Assembly: GCA_015655225.1 (NCBI GenBank)
Contig: JAATFK010000493.1
Coordinates: forward strand, 1 to 11,299
Length of the DNA stretch: 11,299 nucleotides
Direction of reading: 5' to 3'
Source of the DNA: Solirubrobacterales bacterium
GTDB taxonomy: Bacteria > Actinomycetota > Thermoleophilia > Solirubrobacterales > Solirubrobacteraceae
The position numbers and the translations under genes are program-made. The notes under the pieces were generated by a model. The model had not been told where the DNA came from. It ran no database searches and saw nothing but the letters and a program-made list of their open reading frames with translations. Shown here one piece after another: positions 6,253 through 11,299 of this stretch; positions within the stretch are counted from its first letter, which is position 1, and every line of letters begins with the position of its first letter.

Positions 6253-6254
6253 GT
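6226..6254 (+). promoter_or_regulatory. Possible promoter of the ArsR operon
   Basis: TAGACG (6226-6231), 17 bases, then TATCGT (6249-6254) resembles a sigma-70-type promoter. The start of transcription would fall around 6261-6263, at the ATG, and no Shine-Dalgarno sequence precedes that ATG, so the transcript may be leaderless. The promoter lies within the dyad, so a bound repressor would cover it. This is a match by eye only. Confidence 0.35.
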
Positions 6255-6262
6255 GTTTAGGC

Positions 6263-6994
6263 ATGACCGGCGAAGCAGACCTCGCAGCGATCGGCACACT
6301 GCTCGCGGACAGAACGCGGGCGACGATCCTCCTGACGCTCCTCAACGGGGGCCTCACCTCCGCCTCGGCGCTCGCCGAGCGCGCTGAGGTCTCGCGCTCT
6401 CTCGCCAGCGCGCATCTGCGCAAGCTGAGCGAGGGCGGCCTCCTGACGGTCGAGCCGAGCGGGCGTCAGCGGCTCTACCGGCTCAGCAGTCAGCGCGTCG
6501 CGGACGCGCTGGAAGTGCTGCTGTTGCTGGCGCCGCCGTCGGAGGTGCACTCGCTGCGCCAGGCCAACCAGGGCGACGCCCTGCGCCGCGGGCGCCTCTG
6601 CTACGACCACCTCGCCGGTCGCGCCGGCGTCGCGCTGACGCACCAGCTGCTCGAAGGCGGGTTCCTCACGCGCGCCGCGAACGACTTCGCGATCACCGCC
6701 AGCGGCGAGCGCGCGCTCGCCGCGCTCGACATCGACGTCGCGGTGCTGCGCGCCCGGCCCCGCCCCGTGACACGCGCGTGCCTCGACTGGAGCGAGCGCG
6801 ACCACCACCTCGCCGGCAGCCTCGGCGCCTCGCTGACGGCCGAGCTGCTGCGCCGCGGCTGGCTCCAGTCGCGCGAGGCGAGTCGCGTCGTGTCGGTCAC
6901 CGACGTCGGCCGCGTCGAGCTGGAGCGCCACTTCGGGCTGCGGCCCGACGCGCTCGAGCTGCTTCCCCAGGTGCCGGTGAGGGCGGCCGCATGA
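6263..6994 (+). CDS. ArsR-family winged-helix regulator
   Basis: A 243-residue protein with an ArsR-type winged helix at residues 5-75: LLADRTRATILLTLLNGG, then the recognition region SALAERAEVSRSLASAHLRKL (35-55) and a wing GLLTVEPSGRQRLYRL (59-74). The C-terminal half carries the motifs CYDHLAGRAGVAL (113-125) and CLDWSERDHHLAGSLGASL (173-191). I know these from a distinct group of longer ArsR-like regulators common in actinobacteria and proteobacteria, which lack the classic metal-binding CxC. The two conserved cysteines (C113, C173) and the HH could sense redox state, metal or a ligand, but this is unproven. It heads an operon with cupin, monooxygenase and ABC transporter genes and is divergent from the exporter. 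It probably represses both directions through the dyad at 6204-6252. Its TGA overlaps the next gene's ATG. Confidence 0.88.
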   Translation: MTGEADLAAIGTLLADRTRATILLTLLNGGLTSASALAERAEVSRSLASAHLRKLSEGGLLTVEPSGRQRLYRLSSQRVADALEVLLLLAPPSEVHSLRQANQGDALRRGRLCYDHLAGRAGVALTHQLLEGGFLTRAANDFAITASGERALAALDIDVAVLRARPRPVTRACLDWSERDHHLAGSLGASLTAELLRRGWLQSREASRVVSVTDVGRVELERHFGLRPDALELLPQVPVRAAA

Positions 6995-7500
6995 GCACCC
7001 ACGATCACGAGAACGGCCACGCCCATCCGACGGACGCCGGCACCGAGGCGTGGCACCGCAAGCTGCACCACACCGGCCACGACCAGCTGAGCGAGGAGAC
7101 CGCGCAGACGAAGGGGATGCGCCGCTACGAGGCGATCTCCGGCAAGCGCAACGGCTCGCGCAAGATCTGGATGGGCCAGAACCGCGTCGGCCCGGGGATG
7201 GTCTCCGCCGACCACCACCACGGCGAGGCCGAGACCGGGATCTACGTCGTCAGCGGCCACCCCGTCTTCGTCTTCCTCGAAGACGGCGACGAGCGCTGTA
7301 TCGAGACGGGGCCGGGCGACTACGTGTACGTCCCCCCGTTCGTCCCGCACCGCGAGGAGAACCCCTCGCCCGACGAGGAAGCCGTCGTCGTGCTGGCGCG
7401 CAGCACGCAGGAGGGCATCGTCGTGAACCTGCCGAGCCTGCGCGCCGAGGTTCCGGAGCTCGACGAGCTGATCGCCGAGCTCGCGGACGAGACCAGTTGA
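6991..7500 (+). CDS. Single-domain cupin protein (COG4101-like)
   Basis: A 169-residue cytoplasmic protein. It opens with a histidine-rich stretch (HDHENGHAH, 4-12). The cupin barrel carries both motifs: motif 1 at 75-89 (HHHGEAETGIYVVSG) and motif 2 at 109-124 (GDYVYVPPFVPHREEN). Metal ligands are predicted from HHH 75-77, a Glu of GEAE and His120, so the metal site looks intact. Members of this family can be dioxygenases, isomerases or small-molecule binders; the closest pattern I recall is the uncharacterised RmlC-like COG4101 group. The start overlaps the regulator stop (ATGA), which implies translational coupling and a role tied to the regulator's signal. Substrate unknown. A strong hairpin follows its stop. 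Confidence 0.88.
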   Translation: MSTHDHENGHAHPTDAGTEAWHRKLHHTGHDQLSEETAQTKGMRRYEAISGKRNGSRKIWMGQNRVGPGMVSADHHHGEAETGIYVVSGHPVFVFLEDGDERCIETGPGDYVYVPPFVPHREENPSPDEEAVVVLARSTQEGIVVNLPSLRAEVPELDELIAELADETS

Positions 7501-7504
7501 CGCC

Positions 7505-7527
7505 GCGGCGCGCGACCCGCGCGCCGC
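7505..7527 (+). promoter_or_regulatory. Strong hairpin after the cupin stop
   Basis: A perfect 10-base stem, GCGGCGCGCG/CGCGCGCCGC, closes a three-base ACC loop, starting four bases after the cupin TGA. No T-run follows. It could partly terminate or stabilise the mRNA, giving different levels of regulator/cupin and of the downstream genes. A second hairpin with the same 10-base arm lies at 10329-10355. Confidence 0.5.
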
Positions 7528-7560
7528 CGCCCCGCAGCACCGACCGACCTGAGACCTCTC

Positions 7561-7566
7561 AAGGAG
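7561..7566 (+). promoter_or_regulatory. Ribosome binding site of the monooxygenase
   Basis: AAGGAG, eight bases before ATG 7575. It fixes the start in a frame that stays open for more than 500 bases upstream. Confidence 0.8.
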
Positions 7567-7574
7567 AATCCCGC

Positions 7575-8702
7575 ATGCCTGTCGAGTTCATCGGCCTGAT
7601 CACGACCCGTCCCGGGTCGGAGATCGAGGTTGCCCCGGGTCCGCCCGTCGACCCCGCCTACGTGCGCAGATTCGCCCGGGCCCATGAGGAGGCCGGCTTC
7701 GACCGCGTCCTGATCGGCTACGCCTCGACCCAGCCCGACGGGCTCCAGGTCGCCGCCCACGCGGCCGCGCACACGGAGCGGCTCTCCTACCTCGTCGCGC
7801 ACCGCCCCGGCTTCCTCGCGCCGACCGTCGCCGCCCGCGCGTTCGCGACGCTCGACCAGCTCAGCCAGGGCCGCGTCGCGCTCCACACGATCACCGGCGG
7901 CAGCGACAAGGAGCAGGCCCGCGACGGCGACTTCTCGACGAGAGAGCAGCGCTACGCGCGCTCCGCCGAGTTCCTCCAGATCCTCAAGCGCGCCTGGACC
8001 GAGGACCAGCCGTTCTCGTTCGCCGGCGAGCACTACCGCGTCGAGGACTTCCTCTCCGACGTGAAGCCCCACCAGCAGCCGCGCATCCCGATCTACTTCG
8101 GCGGCTCCTCGCAGGCCGCCTACGACGTCGGCGGCGCCGAGGCCGACGTCTTCGCGCTGTGGGGCGAGCCGCTGGCCGAGACGGCCGAGCAGATCGCCAG
8201 CGTCCGCGCCGCCGCCGCGGCCGCCGGGCGCACCGACGGCGGGCCGCGCTTCAGCGTCTCCTTCCGGCCGATCCTCGGTGCCACCGAGGAGCTGGCGTGG
8301 GAGCGCGCGCACCGGATCCTGGAGACGAGCACGGCGAACATCGCCGCCGTCCGCAAGAAGTTCGGCCCGATGATCTCGGGCGCCGACGGCCCCCAGAACA
8401 TCGGCTCCCAGCGGCTGCTGGCGGCGGCCGCGAAGGGCGAGCTGCACGACCGCGCGCTGTGGACGCCGATCGCCGCGGCGGTCGGCGCCTACGGCAACAC
8501 GACCGCGCTCGTCGGCACGCCGGAGACGGTCGCCCAGGCACTGCTCGACTACGTCGACCTCGGCGTCACGACGCTGCTGATCCGCGGCTTCGACCCCTAC
8601 GAGGACGCGATCGACTACGGCCGTCAGCTGCTGCCGCTGGTCCGTGCCGAGGTCGAGCGCCGCGACGCGGCGGCCCCGGCGCTGGTCGGAGCGACGAGCT
8701 GA
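7575..8702 (+). CDS. Flavin-dependent LLM-class monooxygenase, SsuD-like
   Basis: A 375-residue cytoplasmic enzyme of the bacterial luciferase family (TIM barrel using reduced FMN and O2). Family marks include RFARAHEEAGFDRVLIGY (32-49), YLVAHRPGFLAPTVAAR (72-88), LDQLSQGRVALHTITGG (93-109) with the GG that shapes the flavin phosphate site, and YFGGSSQAAYDVG (174-186). The last parts are ALWGEP (194-199) and TALVGTPETVA (310-320). The overall order closely follows alkanesulfonate monooxygenase SsuD. By my recalled alignment, SsuD active-site Arg226, His228 and Tyr331 fall on Ser229, Arg231 and Phe339, so the substrate probably differs from simple alkanesulfonates. It needs a flavin reductase, which is not in the window. 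Its stop overlaps the next start (TGATG), tying it to the ABC binding protein: import followed by oxidation is the natural reading. Confidence 0.9.
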   Translation: MPVEFIGLITTRPGSEIEVAPGPPVDPAYVRRFARAHEEAGFDRVLIGYASTQPDGLQVAAHAAAHTERLSYLVAHRPGFLAPTVAARAFATLDQLSQGRVALHTITGGSDKEQARDGDFSTREQRYARSAEFLQILKRAWTEDQPFSFAGEHYRVEDFLSDVKPHQQPRIPIYFGGSSQAAYDVGGAEADVFALWGEPLAETAEQIASVRAAAAAAGRTDGGPRFSVSFRPILGATEELAWERAHRILETSTANIAAVRKKFGPMISGADGPQNIGSQRLLAAAAKGELHDRALWTPIAAAVGAYGNTTALVGTPETVAQALLDYVDLGVTTLLIRGFDPYEDAIDYGRQLLPLVRAEVERRDAAAPALVGATS

Positions 8703-10276
8703 TGCGGCGCCTCGGACCCGCGGCCGGGCTGCTCGGCGTCGCCGCCACGGCGGTCGTGCTGAGCGCCTGCGGCGGCAGCAGCGCGCCGAGCACCGCGAAC
8801 GTCGGCAGCTCCGGCTCGACCGGCTCCTCCACGAGCGGAGGCGACGGCGGGACCCTCAACTGGGCCAGCAGCGCGCCGACCTCGTGGGACCCGGTCACCT
8901 CGGCGGCCGGCAACGACGTCACGAACCTGAGCCTCGTCTACGAGGCGCTGACGCGGCTCGGCCCGACCGGCGACGCCGGCCCCGGGCTCGCGACCAGATG
9001 GAGCTTCTCCAGAGACGGCAGAACCTTCACGATGACGCTCCGCGGCGGCATCAGATTCTCCGACGGCACGCCGTTCGACGCGCAGGCCGTGAGAACGAAC
9101 CTCGACCGCGGCGAGCACGAGTCCGACTCGCTGATCGCGCCGCAGCTGACGGTGATCAGATCGATCGACGTCGTCAGCCCGACGGTCATCAGACTGCACC
9201 TGAGCGCGCAGGACTACGGCCTGCCGCTCGTGCTCGGCGGCAAGACCGGCATGATGGTCAGCCCGAGAGCGCTCTCGACGAACGTCAAGGGACTCGCGAC
9301 CAAGCCGGTCGGCGCCGGGCCCTTCACGCTCACCTCCTACGTGCCCGACGGTCAGGCGACGCTCGTCAAGAACCCGGGCTACTGGGACGCGAGAGACATC
9401 CACCTCGCCGGCGTGAACCTCAAGTTCATCGCCGACCCGCAGGCGGTCCTCTCGGCGCTCCAGAGCGGCCAGGTGCAGCTCGCCCTGATCCCCGGGACGC
9501 AGGTCAGCGCGGCCAGATCGGCCGGCCTGACGGTCGACCAGTTCCCCAGCCTCCACGTCGCCAGCATCGAGGTCAACGACAAGATCAGACCGTTCGACAA
9601 CCCGCAGTTCGTGCAGGCGGTCAACTACGCGATCGACCGCAGAGCGCTGGTGCAGACGCTCGCCGGCGGCTACGGCACGGCCGACGACGAGCCGTTCCCG
9701 CCGAACTACGTCGGCTACGAGCCGTCGGTCGCGAACTACTACTCGCACGATCCGGCGAGAGCGAAGGCGCTGCTGAGACAGTCCGGCTACGACGGCACGC
9801 CCGTCACGATCACCTGGTTCCAGGCGCCGACGCTCGACTACCAGGCGGAGAGCGAGCAGCTGCAGGCGCAGCTCGCGGCGGTCGGGATCAAGGCGTCGAT
9901 CAAGTCCGCGCCGGCGGCGGAGGCGGCCGCCCTCGTCTACGTCAGACACACCGTCGCGTTCAACCCGAACGGGATCGTCGGGCGCGAGTCGCCGCTGCAG
10001 ATGCTGAACATCCAGTACGCCGCCAACGGCCTGCTGAACCCGGGCCGCGACGCCACCCCGGCGCTGACGCAGGCGCTCGCGGAGGTCGCCAGATACCCGC
10101 TCGACGACCCGCGGTACGCGCCGGCGCTGAGAGCGGCGACCGCCCAGGCGGTCAGAGACAGCCCGAACATCATGCTGTTCACGCAGCCGTTCATCTTCGC
10201 CCGCACGTCGAAGCTGACCGGCCTCAAGGGCTACATCGTCTCGCCTCGCCTCGAGGGGGTGCGTCTCGCCAAGTAG
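8702..10276 (+). CDS. ABC transporter substrate-binding lipoprotein, family 5 (peptide/nickel/opine type)
   Basis: A 524-residue protein. Residues 1-23 are a lipoprotein signal (MRRLGPAAGLLGVAATAVVL, then SAC) with Cys23 as lipid anchor; a Ser/Gly-rich tether follows to about 50. The mature domain fits SBP_bac_5: TLNWASSAPTSWDPVTS (51-67), YEALTRLG (80-87), a W-S-F-S-R-D-G-R-T-F-T strand (100-110), the GGIRFSDGTPF block (115-125), PVGAGPFTL (202-210), NPGYWDARD (224-232), and the ALQSGQVQLALIPG hinge region (252-265). Length is normal. Such proteins bind peptides, nickel chelates, opines or other medium-sized organics; the ligand is not readable from sequence. It overlaps the monooxygenase gene by one base and precedes its permease by 16 bases. 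Oddity: 18 of 30 arginines are AGA, all between R99 and R487, while both ends use CGN. Confidence 0.92.
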   Translation: MRRLGPAAGLLGVAATAVVLSACGGSSAPSTANVGSSGSTGSSTSGGDGGTLNWASSAPTSWDPVTSAAGNDVTNLSLVYEALTRLGPTGDAGPGLATRWSFSRDGRTFTMTLRGGIRFSDGTPFDAQAVRTNLDRGEHESDSLIAPQLTVIRSIDVVSPTVIRLHLSAQDYGLPLVLGGKTGMMVSPRALSTNVKGLATKPVGAGPFTLTSYVPDGQATLVKNPGYWDARDIHLAGVNLKFIADPQAVLSALQSGQVQLALIPGTQVSAARSAGLTVDQFPSLHVASIEVNDKIRPFDNPQFVQAVNYAIDRRALVQTLAGGYGTADDEPFPPNYVGYEPSVANYYSHDPARAKALLRQSGYDGTPVTITWFQAPTLDYQAESEQLQAQLAAVGIKASIKSAPAAEAAALVYVRHTVAFNPNGIVGRESPLQMLNIQYAANGLLNPGRDATPALTQALAEVARYPLDDPRYAPALRAATAQAVRDSPNIMLFTQPFIFARTSKLTGLKGYIVSPRLEGVRLAK

Positions 10277-10292
10277 GCGAGGCGCGGCGATC

Positions 10293-11299
10293 ATGGAAGC
10301 CAGCTCCCTCACCCGGTGGCGGACAGGTGCGGCGCGCGCGAGGGGCGCGCGCCGCGCCGCCCGCACGCCCCGATGGATCGCGTCGCTGCTCGCGCTCGGC
10401 GCGCTGCCGGTCGCGCTGATCAGCACGCTGATCATCTTCCTGCTGACCTACCTCTCCAGCGCCAACCCGGCGGCGCAGAAGCTGGGGGAGACGGCGACCC
10501 CCGCCGACATCGCGAAGCTGAACCACCTCTGGGGGCTCGATCGCGGCTTCTTCCCCCAATACTTCTCGTGGCTCGGCCACGCCGTCCAGGGTGACCTCGG
10601 GCGCTCGTGGTTCACCGACATCCCGGTCTCGACGAGCATCTGGCAGCGGCTCCCGGTCGACCTCTCGGTGACGCTCGTCGCGATCGTGCTGGCGATCGCG
10701 ATCGGCTTCTCGGCCGGCATCGTCGCGGCCGTGCGGCGCGGCGGGATCGTCGACCGCGTCGTCACGGCGATCTCGTCGGTCGCGGTCACGATCCCCGTCT
10801 TCTGGATCGGGATCATGCTCGTCGTCCTCTTCGCCGTGCAGCTCGGGTGGCTGCCGGCGACCGGCTACGAGCCGCTCTCGACGGGCTTCTGGTCGTGGCT
10901 CAGCCACGTGCTGCTGCCCGGCTTCTCGCTCAGCCTCAACGTCGCCGCCGTGATCGCGCGCCAGCTGCGCAACTCGCTCGTCGCGACGCTGGAGGAGAAC
11001 TTCGTCGTCGGCGCGACCGTGCGCGGGCTCTCGCGTCGCCGGATCCTGCTCGGCCACGCGCTGCGCAACGCCTCGGCGCCGGCGATCGCGTCGCTCGGCC
11101 TGGAGCTGCCGCAGCTGCTCGGGGCGGCGGTCGTGACGGAGACGATCTTCGCGCTGCCGGGCCTCGGCCAGTTCGCGCTGAACGGCGCCGAGACGCATGA
11201 CGTGCCGGTGATCCAGGGCGTCCTGATCGTGATGGTCGTGCTGGTGCTGATCTCGAACCTGGCGGTCGACGCGCTGCTCGGCTGGCTGCGACCCGCGAC
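10293..11299 (+). CDS. ABC transporter permease, DppB-like, partial at right edge
   Basis: The frame is open from ATG 10293 for 335 codons to the window end without a stop. A basic, Arg/Ala-rich cytoplasmic head (about 1-27) precedes helix 1 (LLALGALPVALISTLIIFLL). The periplasmic part includes LNHLWGLDRGFFPQYFSWL and GDLGRSW, typical of DppB/OppB proteins. Further helices follow (SVTLVAIVLAIAIGFSAGIVAA; IPVFWIGIMLVVLFAVQLGWLPATGY). The ATPase-coupling EAA loop reads VGATVRGLSRRRILLGHALRNA, then ETIFALPGLGQFAL. The end in hand (VDALLGWLRP) resembles the usual C-terminus, so only a few residues seem missing. Only a weak GAGG lies ten bases before the ATG, but no other start occurs before helix 1. 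It pairs with the lipoprotein; the second permease and ATPases should follow off the edge. Confidence 0.92.
   Translation, partial: MEASSLTRWRTGAARARGARRAARTPRWIASLLALGALPVALISTLIIFLLTYLSSANPAAQKLGETATPADIAKLNHLWGLDRGFFPQYFSWLGHAVQGDLGRSWFTDIPVSTSIWQRLPVDLSVTLVAIVLAIAIGFSAGIVAAVRRGGIVDRVVTAISSVAVTIPVFWIGIMLVVLFAVQLGWLPATGYEPLSTGFWSWLSHVLLPGFSLSLNVAAVIARQLRNSLVATLEENFVVGATVRGLSRRRILLGHALRNASAPAIASLGLELPQLLGAAVVTETIFALPGLGQFALNGAETHDVPVIQGVLIVMVVLVLISNLAVDALLGWLRPA
10329..10355 (+). promoter_or_regulatory. Strong hairpin inside the permease 5' coding region
   Basis: A perfect 11-base stem GCGGCGCGCGC/GCGCGCGCCGC with a GAGGG loop begins 36 bases into the permease gene. Its first ten arm bases equal those of the hairpin at 7505-7527. 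At the boundary between a binding protein and its permease, such a structure can protect the upstream mRNA or slow ribosomes on the permease. The role here is inferred. Confidence 0.45.

Noticed and set aside
7050..7574. Upstream extension of the monooxygenase frame
   Set aside because: The extension is an Arg/Pro-rich shadow of the cupin gene; AAGGAG before ATG 7575 and the family N-terminus set the start.
8624..10435. 603-codon minus-strand frame opposite the binding protein
   Set aside because: It is a GC-bias shadow with highly charged, motif-free sequence; the plus strand encodes a clear family-5 lipoprotein.
10224..11198. Minus-strand frame opposite the permease
   Set aside because: The composition is Arg/Asp/Glu-rich noise; the plus-strand frame carries DppB motifs and membrane helices.

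Overview
The window is a stretch of very GC-rich chromosome, most likely from an actinobacterium of the class Thermoleophilia (Solirubrobacterales, Conexibacter/Solirubrobacter-like). This is inferred from three things: G/C at almost every third codon position; GTG starts and probable leaderless starts on two regulators; and a secreted collagen-like protein whose head (signal anchor, then a short two-cysteine module, then Gly-X-Y repeats) I associate with that class. No rRNA, tRNA, CRISPR array, insertion sequence or phage gene is visible.

Left part (1-1550): a minus-strand collagen-like surface protein runs off the left edge. Next comes a small minus-strand basic protein with a DUF7218-like head and a KGG-type tail. 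Then two decayed-looking plus-strand items follow: a 42-codon reading frame with no start, and a small membrane protein that appears broken by a frameshift.

Middle-left (1525-3484): a TetR-family regulator (+) and an alpha/beta hydrolase (-) face each other and are separated by a long imperfect hairpin that probably terminates both. Nearly the same 15-bp palindrome (TTCTAC-N3-GTAGAA/G) lies at the start of the regulator and in front of the hydrolase. This makes a self-contained regulon: the TetR protein very likely represses itself and the hydrolase.

Middle (3620-6109): a membrane-anchored GGDEF diguanylate cyclase (+) meets a DHA2-type MFS drug exporter (-), with only nine bases between their stop codons.

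Right part (6110-11299): the exporter is divergent from a plus-strand operon, and a nested dyad symmetry sits in the shared promoter region. The operon order is: ArsR-type regulator; cupin protein (ATGA overlap with the regulator); SsuD-like flavin-dependent monooxygenase; lipoprotein substrate-binding protein of the peptide/nickel/opine class (TGATG overlap with the monooxygenase); and a DppB-like permease cut by the right edge. Two hairpins sharing a 10-bp arm flank the monooxygenase/binding-protein pair. Read together, this looks like a ligand-induced uptake and oxidation module for a small organic molecule, possibly an organosulfur compound, with a divergent exporter. The substrate is not determinable from sequence. 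The binding-protein gene is peculiar: 18 of its 30 arginines are AGA, a codon rare in every neighbour.
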